The translations under genes and the position numbers were made by a program. The notes under the pieces were generated by a model. That model worked only from the letters and a program-made list of their open reading frames with translations, was not told the origin of the DNA and made no database searches. Shown piece after piece: positions 32,854 to 43,800 of a DNA stretch of 64,000 nucleotides (its first letter is position 1; the number at the start of each line of letters is the position of its first letter). This DNA comes from Microvirga pakistanensis (GTDB lineage: Bacteria; Pseudomonadota; Alphaproteobacteria; Rhizobiales; Beijerinckiaceae). Location: contig NZ_SPJX01000491.1 in assembly GCF_004458765.1 (NCBI RefSeq), forward strand, positions 1 through 64,000, written 5' to 3'.

Positions 32854-32913
32854 GCTGGGCCGGTTCGCGCACCTGAAGGCTGCGACTGGCCGCCGATTCT
32901 GGAGGAAGAGCGA

Positions 32914-34707
32914 ATGCCGGTTTACAAGGCCCCCGTCGAAGACGTCATGTTCCTCTTGAACGATGTCTTCTCGATCGAGCGTCACAATAATCTGCCGGGT
33001 TTCGCCGATGCCACCCCCGACGTGGTGGAGGCGATCCTCACCGAGGGCGCCAAGCTCTGCGAGGAGATCTTCGCTCCCCTGAACCGCTCGGGCGACCTCG
33101 AGGGCTGCACCCGCAACCCGGACGGCTCCGTGACCACTCCGAAGGGCTTCAAGGAGGCCTATGAGGCTTATGCGGCCGGCGGCTGGATGGGCCTGTCGAT
33201 GCCGGAGGAATATGGCGGCCAGGGGCTGCCATCGACCCTGAACACCGTCATGCAGGAGTTCGTCTCCTCCGCCAACCTGTCGCTTGGCATGTATCCGGGG
33301 CTGACGCAAGGCGCCATCGCGGCCTTCCTGGTTCATGGCACCGAGCAACAGAAGAAGATCTACGTGCCGAAGATGGTGGAGGGCGCCTGGACCGGCACGA
33401 TGAACCTCACCGAGCCCCATTGCGGCACGGATCTGGGCCTGCTCAAGACGAAGGCCGTTCCGAACGGCGACGGCTCCTATGCTGTTTCGGGCACAAAGAT
33501 CTTCATCTCCGCCGGCGAGCACGACATGGCGGAGAACATCGTGCATCTCGTCCTGGCCCGCATCGAAGGCGCTCCTGCCGGCACCAAGGGCATTTCGCTG
33601 TTCGTCGTGCCCAAGTTCCTCGTCAACGAAGACGGTTCGCTGGGCGAGAGGAACGGCGTCGCCTGCGGCTCGCTGGAGCACAAGATGGGCATTCACGGCA
33701 ATGCCACCTGCGTCATGAACTATGACGGCGCTAAGGGCTGGCTCGTAGGCGAGGAGAACCGCGGCCTCAACGCCATGTTCGTGATGATGAACGAGGCCCG
33801 CCTTGCAGTCGGCGTGCAGGGGCTCTCGCAATCCGAGGTCGCCTACCAGAACGCGGTGGCCTATGCGAAAGACCGCCTGCAGGGACGCTCGCTGACGGGC
33901 GCGAAGTTCCCGGACAAGCCCGCCGATCCGATCATCGTGCATCCGGACGTGCGCCGCACCCTTCTCTCCATCCGCTCCTTCAACGAGGCGGCCCGCGCGC
34001 TCCTCGTCTGGACGGCGCTGAACAGCGACATCGCGCATCGCTCCTCCGACGAGGCGGAGCGCCAGTCGGCGGACGACCACATGGGCCTGATGACGCCGGT
34101 GGTGAAGGGCGTGCTCACCGACCTCGGCTTCGAGAACGCCGTGAAGGCTCAGCAATTGTTCGGCGGCCACGGCTATATCGAGGAATGGGGGATGTCGCAG
34201 TTCGTGCGCGATGCCCGCATTGCGATGATCTACGAAGGCGCGAACGGCATCCAGGCGATGGACCTCGTCGGCCGCAAGCTCGGCAAGGACGGCGGCCGCG
34301 CGATCATGGGCTTCTTCAACGAGGTCGGCTCATTCTGCCAGGAGAACGCGGCCGACGACACTCTGAAGGGCTTCGTCGCACCCTTGCAGCAGGGGCTCGG
34401 ACATCTGCAGCAGGCCACCATGTGGTTCATGCAAAACGCCATGGCGAAACCCGACAATGCGGGCGCGGGCGCCACCGATTACATGCACCTCTTCGGCATC
34501 GTCGCGATGGGCTACATGTGGGCCAGGATGGCGAAGGCGGCTCATGCCAAGAAAGCTCAAGGCAATGGTGTCGCCGAGAGGATGGATGCCAAGCTGCTGA
34601 CGGGCCGCTTCTTCATGGAGCGGATGATGCCGGAAACCGGCATGCGATTGGCCCGCATCTCGTCCGGCGCGGATATCACCATGGCGATGCCGGTGGAAGC
34701 GTTCTGA
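32914..34707 (+). CDS. Acyl-CoA dehydrogenase (long FadE/DmdC-like form), 597 aa
   Basis: The chain has the acyl-CoA dehydrogenase N, middle and C domains and a C-terminal extension, as in the roughly 600-residue 3-methylmercaptopropionyl-CoA/FadE-like group. Landmarks are GWMGLSMPEEYGGQGLP, GTMNLTEPHCGTDLGLLKT (FAD/substrate loop), KIFISAGEHDMAENI and YEGANGIQAMDLVGRKL with the catalytic Glu. It introduces the 2,3-double bond in acyl-CoA and passes electrons to ETF. A strong AGGAAGAG site precedes the ATG. It is first of three beta-oxidation genes. Confidence 0.94.
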   Translation: MPVYKAPVEDVMFLLNDVFSIERHNNLPGFADATPDVVEAILTEGAKLCEEIFAPLNRSGDLEGCTRNPDGSVTTPKGFKEAYEAYAAGGWMGLSMPEEYGGQGLPSTLNTVMQEFVSSANLSLGMYPGLTQGAIAAFLVHGTEQQKKIYVPKMVEGAWTGTMNLTEPHCGTDLGLLKTKAVPNGDGSYAVSGTKIFISAGEHDMAENIVHLVLARIEGAPAGTKGISLFVVPKFLVNEDGSLGERNGVACGSLEHKMGIHGNATCVMNYDGAKGWLVGEENRGLNAMFVMMNEARLAVGVQGLSQSEVAYQNAVAYAKDRLQGRSLTGAKFPDKPADPIIVHPDVRRTLLSIRSFNEAARALLVWTALNSDIAHRSSDEAERQSADDHMGLMTPVVKGVLTDLGFENAVKAQQLFGGHGYIEEWGMSQFVRDARIAMIYEGANGIQAMDLVGRKLGKDGGRAIMGFFNEVGSFCQENAADDTLKGFVAPLQQGLGHLQQATMWFMQNAMAKPDNAGAGATDYMHLFGIVAMGYMWARMAKAAHAKKAQGNGVAERMDAKLLTGRFFMERMMPETGMRLARISSGADITMAMPVEAF

Positions 34708-34834
34708 TTGTGCAGTTTCGTCCTGCCCCGTGCCGTGCACGGGGCAGGGATTCGCGAGGCGGGCGACGAGCCCAGTTCTGAACACCGTCCCGGAGCGCGT
34801 TGCTTCCGGAGGACACCTAGACCAGGAGGCCCCC

Positions 34835-36043
34835 ATGGCCGATGCTTTCATCTATGACGCCGTTCGCACGCCGCGCGGACGTGGCAAGCCGGACGGCTCT
34901 CTTCACGAAGTGCCCTCCGTCGACCTGGCTGTCACGGCGCTCGATGCGATCCGCCGCCGCAACGATCTCGATCCGGTGTTGGTGGAGGACGTGGTGCTCG
35001 GTTGCGTCGATCCCGTCGGCGAGGCGGGCGGCGACATCGCGCGCGCGGCGGCGTTGAAGGCCGGGTTTGGAAAGGAAGTGCCCGGCGTGCAGATCAACCG
35101 GTTCTGCGCCTCGGGCCTCGACGCGGTGAACCTCGCGGCGGCACAGGTGATGTCCGGCATGAAGGACATCACCATCGGCGGCGGTGTCGAGTCCATGAGC
35201 CGGGTAGGCATGGGCGCGTCCGGCGGCGCATGGCCGGTCGATCCCGGTCTCGCCATCCCCAACTACTTCCTGCCGCAAGGCATCTCGGCGGACCTGATCG
35301 CCACGAAATACGGCTTCACGCGCGACGATGTCGACGCCTATGCGGTCGAGTCGCAGAAGCGCGCCGCGAAGGCCTGGGACGAGGGCCGCTTCGCCAAGTC
35401 CGTGGTGCCGGTGAAGGACGTCAACGGCCTTACCATCTTGGCCAAAGACGAGCACATGCGGCCGGGCACCGACATGCAGTCGCTGGGCCAACTCAAGGCC
35501 GCCTTCGTGCAGATGGGCGAGATGGGCGGCTTCGACGCGGTGGCGATCGCGGCGCATCCGGACGTGGAGTTCATCGACCACGTGCACCATGCGGGCAACT
35601 CCTCCGGCATCGTGGACGGTGCCGCGGCCGTCCTGGTCGGCTCGAAGGAGGGCGGCGCGAAGATCGGAGCAAAGCCCCGCGCGCGCATCAAGGGCTTCGC
35701 GTCCATCGGATCCGATCTCGCCCTCATGCTCACCGGCCCCATCGACGTGTCGGAGCTTGCGCTCCGCAAGGCAGGCATGACGAAGGACGACATCGACCTC
35801 TTCGAGATCAACGAAGCGTTCTCGGCCGTGGTGCTGCGCTACATTCAGGCACTCGATCTCGATCCCGCGAAGGTCAACGTGAACGGCGGCGCCATTGCCC
35901 TGGGCCATCCGCTCGGAGCCACCGGCGCCATGATTCTCGGCACGGTTCTCGATGAGCTGGAGCGCACGAACAAGCAGACGGCCCTCATCACCCTGTGCGT
36001 GGCGGCTGGCATGGGCACGGCCGCGATCATCGAGCGGGTTTGA
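34835..36043 (+). CDS. Acetyl-CoA C-acyltransferase (thiolase), 402 aa
   Basis: Thiolase motifs are all present: nucleophilic Cys in [49 protein letters not shown] (His) and the C-terminal CVAAGMGTA (Cys). It cleaves 3-ketoacyl-CoA to acetyl-CoA and a shorter acyl-CoA. The ATG at 34835 follows AGGAGG. The length is normal for degradative thiolases. It is 127 bp after the acyl-CoA dehydrogenase and 25 bp before the multifunctional enzyme, in one operon. Confidence 0.95.
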   Translation: MADAFIYDAVRTPRGRGKPDGSLHEVPSVDLAVTALDAIRRRNDLDPVLVEDVVLGCVDPVGEAGGDIARAAALKAGFGKEVPGVQINRFCASGLDAVNLAAAQVMSGMKDITIGGGVESMSRVGMGASGGAWPVDPGLAIPNYFLPQGISADLIATKYGFTRDDVDAYAVESQKRAAKAWDEGRFAKSVVPVKDVNGLTILAKDEHMRPGTDMQSLGQLKAAFVQMGEMGGFDAVAIAAHPDVEFIDHVHHAGNSSGIVDGAAAVLVGSKEGGAKIGAKPRARIKGFASIGSDLALMLTGPIDVSELALRKAGMTKDDIDLFEINEAFSAVVLRYIQALDLDPAKVNVNGGAIALGHPLGATGAMILGTVLDELERTNKQTALITLCVAAGMGTAAIIERV

Positions 36044-36068
36044 GAACGGCGGAAAGGGGAGACAATCC

Positions 36069-38276
36069 ATGACGAATTTCACCAATTTCCGCTTCGAGGT
36101 CGATGCCGACGGTATTGCGCTCGTCACCTGGGACATGAAGGACCGTTCCATGAACGTCATCACCAATCAGGTGATGGACGAACTGTCCCAGATCATCGAG
36201 ACGGTCGCGTCCGACGAGGCCATCAAGGGCTGCGTCATCACGTCGGGCAAGGAATCCTTCTCGGGCGGCGCCGACCTCACCATGCTCCAGGCCTCCAACG
36301 CGGAGTACATGCGCGTGGCCAAGGACAAGGGCGAGGAGGCGGCCACGTCCTTCCTTTTCGAGGAGTCCCGCAAGCTCTCGCTGCTCTATCGTCGTCTTGA
36401 GACCTGCGGCAAGCCCTTCGCGGCCGCCGTTCATGGCGTCTGCCTCGGCGGCGCTTTCGAGCTGGCGCTCGCCTGTCACTTCCGTGTTCTGTCGGATGTG
36501 GATTCCACGCGCGTCGGCCTGCCGGAGGTGAAGGTAGGGCTTTTCCCGGGCGCGGGCGGCACGCAGCGCGTGGCGCGGCTGATGCAGACGGGCGACGCGC
36601 TGCAGATGCTCTTCAAGGGCGAGCAGATCCGCCCGCTCATGGCACGCAACATGGGCCTCGCCCACGCGGTCGCCCCGCGCGATCAGATCGTGCAGACCGC
36701 AAAGGACTGGATCAGGAACGGCGGTTCGGCTGTCGCGCCGTGGGACCAGAAAGGCTTCAAGCTGCCGTCGAACAAGGTCTATTCCGCCGCCGGCATGCAG
36801 ATCTGGCCTCCCGCCAACGCCATCTACCGCCGCGAGACGCAGGACAATTACCCGGCGATCCGTGCAATCCTAGAATCGGTGTATCAGGGTCTTCAGCTCC
36901 CGATGGATCTGGCCCTGAAGGTCGAATCGCGCTGGTTCGCCAAGATCCTGCGGTCGAAGGAGGCGGCGGCGATGATCCGCACGCTCTTCATCTCCATGCA
37001 GGATCTCAACAAGGGCGCGCGCCGCCCCAAAGACGTGCCGCCGACCGCGATCAGGAAGGTGGGCGTGGTCGGTGCAGGCTTCATGGGCGCGAGCGTCGCC
37101 TATGTCACGGCCAATGCAGGCCTCGAAGTCGTGCTGATTGACCGCGACGTGGAGGCGGCGGAAAAGGGCAAAGCCCATTCTCATAAGCTCATGTCCGATC
37201 AAATCATGAAGGGACGCGCCAAAACGGCGGACCGGGATGCGCTGCTCGAGCGCATCAAAACGAGTGCCGATTACAACGACCTCGCCGATTGCGACCTCGT
37301 CATCGAGGCTGTGTTCGAGGATCCGGCCGTGAAGGCCGAGGTGATTCAGAAGGTCGAGGCCGCCATCCGTCCGGATTGCATCTTCGCGTCCAACACCTCG
37401 ACGCTCCCGATCTCGGGCCTTGCCAAGAGCGCGCGGAATGCGGGCCAGTTTATCGGCATCCACTTCTTCTCGCCGGTCGAGAAGATGATGCTCGTAGAGA
37501 TCATCCTTGGCAAGGAAACGGGCGACAAGGCGCTCGCAGCCGCGCTCGATTACGTGCGCCTGATCAGGAAGACGCCCATCGTCGTCAATGATTCCCGCGG
37601 CTTCTTCGCCAATCGCTGCGTGCTGGCCTACATCCTCGAAGGGCATCTGATGTTTACTGAAGGCCTGCCCGCATCCATGATCGAGCAGGCGGGCAAGCAG
37701 GCCGGCATGCCGGTGGGGCCGCTCTCGCTGAATGACGAGGTGGGTGTCGATCTGGGCCTCAAGATCCTGAAGGCCACGAAGGCACAGCTCGGAGAAACGG
37801 CGATCGTTCCCCAGCAGGAGGAACTGCTCACCCGTCTGGTGGAGAAGGAAGGTCGTCTCGGCCGCAAGAATCGGAAGGGCTTCTACGATTACCCGGAAGC
37901 GGGCCAGAAGCGTCTCTGGCCTGGCCTCAAGGACCTGCAGACCGCCCGTGTGGAGCCTGAATTCGTGAGCATGGAGGAGCTGAAGCAGCGCCTTCTGGTC
38001 ACCCAAGCGCTCGAGGCTGCGCGAACGGTCGAGGAGGGCGTGATCACCGATCCGCGAGAGGCGGATGTGGGCTCCATTCTTGGATTCGGCTTTGCGCCCT
38101 ACACGGGCGGCGCCTTGTCCTACATCGACTTCATGGGCGCGAAGGCCTTCGTCGAACTCTGCCAGACGCTGCAGGCCACGCATGGCGACCGCTTCGCCCC
38201 TCCGCGCCTGCTCCTCGACATGGCGGCGTCCGGAGAGACCTTCTACGGCCGCGCCGCGGCGAAGAAGGCAGCGTGA
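36069..38276 (+). CDS. Enoyl-CoA hydratase / 3-hydroxyacyl-CoA dehydrogenase (FadJ/FadB-like alpha subunit), 735 aa
   Basis: An N-terminal crotonase domain (about 1-200; [41 protein letters not shown]) joins a 3-hydroxyacyl-CoA dehydrogenase (NAD motif [16 protein letters not shown] about 335, then the C-terminal dehydrogenase domain with [14 protein letters not shown]). It hydrates enoyl-CoA and oxidises the hydroxy product. With the neighbouring thiolase it forms the usual trifunctional complex. The start follows GGGGAGACAATCC, 25 bp from the thiolase stop. Confidence 0.95.
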   Translation: MTNFTNFRFEVDADGIALVTWDMKDRSMNVITNQVMDELSQIIETVASDEAIKGCVITSGKESFSGGADLTMLQASNAEYMRVAKDKGEEAATSFLFEESRKLSLLYRRLETCGKPFAAAVHGVCLGGAFELALACHFRVLSDVDSTRVGLPEVKVGLFPGAGGTQRVARLMQTGDALQMLFKGEQIRPLMARNMGLAHAVAPRDQIVQTAKDWIRNGGSAVAPWDQKGFKLPSNKVYSAAGMQIWPPANAIYRRETQDNYPAIRAILESVYQGLQLPMDLALKVESRWFAKILRSKEAAAMIRTLFISMQDLNKGARRPKDVPPTAIRKVGVVGAGFMGASVAYVTANAGLEVVLIDRDVEAAEKGKAHSHKLMSDQIMKGRAKTADRDALLERIKTSADYNDLADCDLVIEAVFEDPAVKAEVIQKVEAAIRPDCIFASNTSTLPISGLAKSARNAGQFIGIHFFSPVEKMMLVEIILGKETGDKALAAALDYVRLIRKTPIVVNDSRGFFANRCVLAYILEGHLMFTEGLPASMIEQAGKQAGMPVGPLSLNDEVGVDLGLKILKATKAQLGETAIVPQQEELLTRLVEKEGRLGRKNRKGFYDYPEAGQKRLWPGLKDLQTARVEPEFVSMEELKQRLLVTQALEAARTVEEGVITDPREADVGSILGFGFAPYTGGALSYIDFMGAKAFVELCQTLQATHGDRFAPPRLLLDMAASGETFYGRAAAKKAA

Positions 38277-38291
38277 GCATCATCGGGCTTC

Positions 38292-38317
38292 GTCATCCCC
38301 GGCCTTGCGCCGGGGAT
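38292..38317. repeat. GTCATCCCCGG-type hairpin repeat
   Basis: A 9-bp perfect stem ATCCCCGGC...GCCGGGGAT (38295-38303 with 38309-38317) follows GTC. It lies 15 bp after the beta-oxidation operon. The lack of a long T-run makes its termination role uncertain. It resembles the element at 20961-21049. Confidence 0.6.
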
Positions 38318-38445
38318 TTCAATTCGAGATGCACGAGGTTTCTTCAACCGCGATGGTCATGACCAAAGAGCATATGAAGACACAGCCTTGACCCATGCTG
38401 TGCCGCGTCGCATCACAGAGGAAACAGTGACGACGGAGCCTGCTC

Positions 38446-38955
38446 ATGAAGCAGCACTTTGCCATGATGGCGGCTTACAACGCGTGGTGCAACGAACGCA
38501 TCTACACGGCTGCCGCGCAATTGTCCGAGGCGGATTACCACGCGGACCGGGGAGCGTTCTTCAAGTCGGTGAGCGGAACGCTCAACCATCTTCTCGCCGC
38601 AGACCGGATCTGGCTCAAGCGTTTCACGGCCGAGGGCGAGGCCCCGGATCGGCTCGATGCAATCCTGTTCGAGAGCTTCGCCGATCTTCTGGCGGCGCGC
38701 CGGACTGAAGACAGGCGGATCATTGCCTATGTCGAAAGCCTGTCCGAGACCGATTTCGCAAGTCCGATTCGCTACCGTAGCCTCACGAATCCTACCGAGA
38801 TCGAGCAGCCGCTTGGTCCCGTCCTGGCCCATTTCTTCAACCACCAGACCCATCATCGTGGACAGGTTCATGGCCTGTTGACGGGTCTTGGTCTCGATGC
38901 GCCCGTTCTCGACCTCGTCGCATTCCAGCGTGCGAGCGGCATGGGCATGACATGA
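38446..38955 (+). CDS. DinB family protein (putative metal-dependent enzyme), 169 aa
   Basis: The four-helix DinB fold is shown by NHLLAADRIWLKRF near 47 and NHQTHHRGQVHGLL near the end, which supply the three conserved His that bind a metal. DinB-type proteins are thiol transferases or unknown enzymes; no substrate is suggested. Despite the name, I see no LexA box nearby. The stop overlaps the thioesterase start (ATGA, 38952-38955), so they are cotranslated. Confidence 0.92.
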   Translation: MKQHFAMMAAYNAWCNERIYTAAAQLSEADYHADRGAFFKSVSGTLNHLLAADRIWLKRFTAEGEAPDRLDAILFESFADLLAARRTEDRRIIAYVESLSETDFASPIRYRSLTNPTEIEQPLGPVLAHFFNHQTHHRGQVHGLLTGLGLDAPVLDLVAFQRASGMGMT

Positions 38956-39500
38956 ATCTCTGGCTGCGCATTCTTCACCTCGTCATCGTGTCGCTCTTCA
39001 GGCCGAAGATCGATCCGGTGGGAGATGTCTCGCGCCTGACATTTCGCGTGTGGCCGCACGATCTCGACACGTCGCTGCATATGAACAACGGGCGCTATTG
39101 GACCCTAATGGATCTGGGGCGCACCGATGTCATGATCCGCTCAGGGCTGTGGCGGCCCATCTTCAAGCATGGCTGGGTACCGGTGGTGAGCGCCGGCCAG
39201 ATCCGCTTCCGGCGCGAGATGCGGCTGTTCCAGTCTTTCACTCTGGAGACACGCATCCTCACCTGGTCCGAAACCCATGTGGTGATGGAGCATCGGCTGA
39301 TCTCGGCGACCAGGGACGGACAGGCGATTCTCAACGCCATCGCGCTCGTGAAGGCAGGTCTCTACGACCGGAAGGGGCGCAGCTTCGTCGCCGTGAGGCG
39401 CTTGCTGGGGGAAATCGGTCTCCGGGCCGAACCGCCGGTTGCCGCGCCCGAAGTCGAGGCCTTTCTTCACGCAGAAGAAACGTTGAAGAGAGCGGCGTGA
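38952..39500 (+). CDS. Hot-dog fold acyl-CoA thioesterase-like protein, 182 aa
   Basis: The product carries RVWPHDLDTSLHMNNGRYW, the typical hot-dog motif (D...HMNN.RY) of 4-hydroxybenzoyl-CoA-type or THEM6-like thioesterases, in the first third. A basic start with a hydrophobic stretch (LWLRILHLVIVSLF) suggests a membrane-associated N-terminus. It would cleave acyl-CoA thioesters. It is the second gene of a small operon after DinB. Confidence 0.85.
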   Translation: MNLWLRILHLVIVSLFRPKIDPVGDVSRLTFRVWPHDLDTSLHMNNGRYWTLMDLGRTDVMIRSGLWRPIFKHGWVPVVSAGQIRFRREMRLFQSFTLETRILTWSETHVVMEHRLISATRDGQAILNAIALVKAGLYDRKGRSFVAVRRLLGEIGLRAEPPVAAPEVEAFLHAEETLKRAA

Positions 39501-39547
39501 TGGTCCAAGGTTACGCCACCAGCCCTCAACAGGGAAGCTTAAGACCT

Positions 39548-40171
39548 ATGCCTCGTGTCATCGACTACTATTTTTCACTCGTGAGCCCCTGGGCCTATAT
39601 CGGCCATGCACCCTTCATTGAGATCGCGCAGCGGCACGGGATCGAGGTGAATTTCAAGCCCGTGTTCCTGGGGCGCGTCTTTTCCGAGACCGGCGGCTTG
39701 CCCCTCGCGCAGCGCCATCCGGCCCGGCAGCGGTATAGGCTTTTGGAACTCCAGCGCTGGCGCGAGAAGCGCGGCCTGTCCTTCAACATCAGTCCGAAGC
39801 ATTGGCCCTTCGACGTGAATCTGCCCGACCGGTACGTCATCGCGATCACCACCACGGGTGGAAGCCCGGATGCGTTCCTGCGCCGCGCGTTCTCGGCGGT
39901 TTGGGAGGAGGAGCGCAACCTTGCCGACCCGCTCGTGCTGTCGGAGCTGGCCGAGCAGGCGGGCCTCGATTCCTCGGCGCTCATGGACATCGCCACCGGA
40001 AGCACGACCGAGGCGATCTATGCGCTCAACCTGGAGAATGCCGTCGCCAGCGACGTGTTCGGGTCACCGGCTTACGTCCTCGACGGCGAGGTGTTCTGGG
40101 GACAGGACCGTCTCGAGCTGCTCGACGATGCCCTGACCAGCGGCCGCGCACCTTATACGCCGGCGGTGTGA
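39548..40171 (+). CDS. 2-hydroxychromene-2-carboxylate isomerase family protein (DsbA-like fold), 207 aa
   Basis: The N-terminus VIDYYFSLVSPWAYIGH has the conserved Ser-Pro-Trp-Ala-Tyr motif where glutathione binds in this kappa-class GST family. FGSPAYVLDGEVFWGQDRL near the C-terminus is the family cis-Pro region. Such enzymes isomerise aromatic-ring cleavage intermediates (nahD type) with glutathione. The neighbours do not form a naphthalene route, so the real substrate is unknown. Start at 39548 follows the thioesterase gene by 47 bp. Confidence 0.9.
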   Translation: MPRVIDYYFSLVSPWAYIGHAPFIEIAQRHGIEVNFKPVFLGRVFSETGGLPLAQRHPARQRYRLLELQRWREKRGLSFNISPKHWPFDVNLPDRYVIAITTTGGSPDAFLRRAFSAVWEEERNLADPLVLSELAEQAGLDSSALMDIATGSTTEAIYALNLENAVASDVFGSPAYVLDGEVFWGQDRLELLDDALTSGRAPYTPAV

Positions 40172-40178
40172 GGCCAAC

Positions 40179-40880
40179 ATGCAGCAGAGAATTATCGGGC
40201 TCATCGGCGGGATGAGCTGGGAGAGCTCGGCCGAGTATTATCGCATCATCAACCAGGAGACGCACAGGCGCCTGGGCGGCGTTCATTCGGCCCGCAGCCT
40301 CCTATGGTCCGTCGATTTCGACGAGATCAAGCAGCTCCAGCACGCAGGCGAGTGGGACAAGCTCGCGGACGTGATGAAAACTGCCGCCCTCCACCTGGAA
40401 CGGGGAGGCGCCGATTTCATCGTGTTATGCACCAACACGATGCATCGTCTGGCGGATGCGATCACGTCGTCCGTCAGTATCCCGCTGCTGCATATCGCCG
40501 ACCCGACCGCCGAGAGAATCAAGGCCGCGGGCTTCAGGCGCGTGGGCCTTATCGGCACCGCCTTCACCATGGAGCAGGACTTCTACAAGGGACGCCTGCA
40601 GGCCAAGCACGGCCTGGAGGTGATCGTGCCCGATGCGGCCGACAGGCAGATGGTGCACGACGTCATCTACAAGGAACTCGTGCTCGGCACGATCAACGCC
40701 AAGTCCCGGGAGGCCTACCGTGCGATCATCGCGCGCCTGATCCAGAAGGGGGCCGAGGCCGTCATTCTCGGCTGCACCGAGATCATGCTTCTGGTGTCCG
40801 AGGAGGACAGCGCGGTGCCGCTCTTCGACACCACGACGATCCACGCGATCGCGGCCGTCGACCACGCGCTCGGCGCGTGA
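40179..40880 (+). CDS. Aspartate/glutamate racemase family protein, 233 aa
   Basis: The family's two cysteines are in CTNTMH (about 83) and LGCTEI (about 193), with the N-terminal IGLIGGMSWESSAEYY of YgeA-type broad amino-acid racemases. These are PLP-independent and interconvert D- and L-amino acids. The start is 7 bp after the isomerase stop, so it ends the four-gene operon. It converges with the sensor kinase gene. Confidence 0.93.
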   Translation: MQQRIIGLIGGMSWESSAEYYRIINQETHRRLGGVHSARSLLWSVDFDEIKQLQHAGEWDKLADVMKTAALHLERGGADFIVLCTNTMHRLADAITSSVSIPLLHIADPTAERIKAAGFRRVGLIGTAFTMEQDFYKGRLQAKHGLEVIVPDAADRQMVHDVIYKELVLGTINAKSREAYRAIIARLIQKGAEAVILGCTEIMLLVSEEDSAVPLFDTTTIHAIAAVDHALGA

Positions 40881-40892
40881 TCCTTCATCGGA

Positions 40893-43800
40893 TTACTCGG
40901 CCGCCACGCGCGTGGCGCGCCACTGCGTGAGCAAGGCGCGCAGGGCCGCAGGCTTCAGCGGCTTGTTGAGGACATGGACGTGCATGGCGGCGGCGGCGTC
41001 GCGCACCACCGGCGTCCGGTCCGCAGTGACGAGAACCGCAGGCGTGTTGACCTGCGTCTTCCAGCGCAAAGCCTTGATGAGTTCGAGGCCATCGGTGTCG
41101 TCGAGATGGTAATCGGCGATGATCACCTCGGGCAGAGCCTTATTGTTTCGAAGGACCTGGTGTGCCGTCTCGAGGTCTGACGCTGTCCACACCTCGCAGC
41201 TCCAGCCTGAGAGCAGAAGCCGCATTCCCTCCAGAATGGCCGGCTCGTTGTCGATCACGAGCACACGCAAACCCGACAGGACGGTCGTCATGGTCTTTGG
41301 TGGCTCGGGTGCCGCAACGGTCTCGGGCAGCGCCGCCACGACCGGCACCTCGACGCGGAACACCGAGCCGCGTCCGACTTCGGATTTGAGGCTGATCGGG
41401 TGCTTGATCACGCGCCCAATGCGCTCCACGATGGAGAGGCCGAGGCCCAGGCCCCGCGCCGCCTTCGCGCCTTGATCGAGACGCTGGAATTCCCGGAAGA
41501 CGATCCGCTGCTTCGAGGGGGGAATGCCGAGGCCCGTATCCCAAACCTCCAGAACGAGATGGGAGCCGCGCCGCCGTGCACCCACGAGGACGCGGCCGGC
41601 CGGGGTGTACTTGATGGCGTTGGAGATGAGGTTCTGCAGCAGACGGCGCAACAGGCGCCGGTCGGAGCGGACCGTGAGCGACGTGGGCACGAAGGTGAGT
41701 TTCAGGCCCTTCTCTTTCGCGATGGGGTCGAACTCACGCTGGAGCTGGCGGAGCAGCTCGTCCATGCGGAAGCTCGACCATTGCGGCTTCATGGCGCCCG
41801 TGTCGAGGCGCGAGATGTCGAGAATCGCCGTGAGGATTTCCTCCACCGCATCAAGCGAGGCGTCGATGTTCTCGGCAAGCGTGGCGTCGCCAGCCTCGCG
41901 GTCGCGCTCCACGAGAGAAGTCGCGTAGAGGCGGGCGGCATTGAGCGGTTGCAGGATGTCGTGCGAGGCCGCGGCGAGGAAGCGTGTCTTGGAGATATTG
42001 GCCTCGTCGGCCTCGGCCTTCGCGCTGCGGAGCGCTTCGTTGAGGCGCGTCAGTTCTTCCGTACGCTCACGAACGCGCTGCTCGAGCGTCTCGTTGGCGC
42101 GGCGGCTCTCTTCTTCCGCCAGAACCGCGTCGGTGACATCCGTGTAGGTGGTGACGTGACCGCCGTCGGGCAGGAGGTTCGAGCGGATCTCGATCACCTT
42201 GCCGGACGGATAGAGCTTCAGGCGCACCGGCTCCACGTCATGCTGGAACGAGTGCAGGCGCGCGGCCACCTGCTCGTCGATCTTGCCGGGGCCATAGGAG
42301 CCGCGTGCGGCGTTGTAGCGGACGATGCGCTCCATGCCGATGCCGACCTGAACAAAGTTGGGCGGCATATCATAGAGATCGATGAAGGCCTGGTTCCAGG
42401 CGAGAAGCCGCAGGTCGCGGTCGATCACCGTGATACCCTGCTTGGCATAATTGAGCGCGTGCTGAAGGAGGTCGCGGCTGTGCTGGATCGCCGCCGATGC
42501 ATCATCGAGCAGCTTGAGTGCGGCTTCGGTCGAGACGGTGCGGCGGCGCAGGAGAAGCGAGAGCGCGAGGCGCGAGGACGCCGTGCCGATGGCGGAGGCC
42601 AGCAGGTGCTCCGCATAGCGCAGGAGATGGATGTCGGCCTCAGCCCTGGGTTCCAGGGCCTGCCCGCGGCTGTGGCTGAAGCCCTCGAAGGAGCGCGTCG
42701 TGCGCTCCTCGCCGAGATAGCGCGACACGGTTGCGCGCAGCTCGTCCACGGTCACGCTGGCCCGGAAGAGCCGGAAGCTCGGAGCGGCGGAGGCATGCGG
42801 CTCGCCCACGAAGACATTCGCCTGGATCTGCTCCATCGCCGTTGCTGGACGCCACAAGGAGAAGGCGACATAGCAGATAATATTGAGGGTCAGGCTCCAG
42901 ACGACCCCGTGGGTGAGCTGGGGCAGGTCCACGCCGAAGAGGGCGGTCGGCTTCAAGACCTGGATGCCGAAGGGGCCGGACACCACCACATCCGACCAGA
43001 ACACGCCGTCCCAGACGAGGCTCGGCAGCAGGAGCGTGTAAAGCCAGGTGAGAAAGCCGACGATGAGGCCCGCGCTCGCACCGAGCGCCGTGCCGCGCGA
43101 CCAGATGAGGCCTCCGAGAAAGGCGGGGGCCACCTGCGCCACGGCGGCGAAGGAGAGAAGGCCGATGGCCGCGAGCGCCGCCTCGCCGGAGACGCGGTAA
43201 TAGGCGTAGCCCAGCAGGATCACGAGCACGATGGAGATGCGGCGCACCACGATGACGAAGTTGCCCGGATCGATGCCCGCGAAAGCCCTCCGGCGCAGAA
43301 CGACCGGCATGACGAGGTGGTTGGAAATCATCACGGCCACGGCCACGGAATCGACGATCACCATTGCCGTGGCGGCGGAGAACCCGCCGAGGAAGGTCAG
43401 GACGGCGATCGTGCCGGCCTGGTCGGCGAGCGGCAGCGCCAAGACGGTCATGTCCCGGTCGATCCCGTCGCTCGGGAACATCGCAAGTCCCGCAAGGGCG
43501 ATGGGAATGACGAACAGATTGATGAGGACGAGATAGAGCGGGAACATCCAGGCCGCCCGTTTCAGATCCCGGATGGAGTGGTTTTCCACCACGGTCACAT
43601 GGAACTGGCGCGGCAGCAGTAGGGTGGCGCAGCTCGAGAGAAGAATGAGCGTGATGTAGCTGCCGAAGCCCGAGGTCCGCTCGATCAGGCTGTCGGTCGT
43701 CCCGAGCGCGATGAGGCGCTCCGTGATGCCTTCGTAGCCGTCGAACATCACGAAGGTCACGTAGCCGCCGACGGTGAGAAACGCCACGAGCTTCACGACG

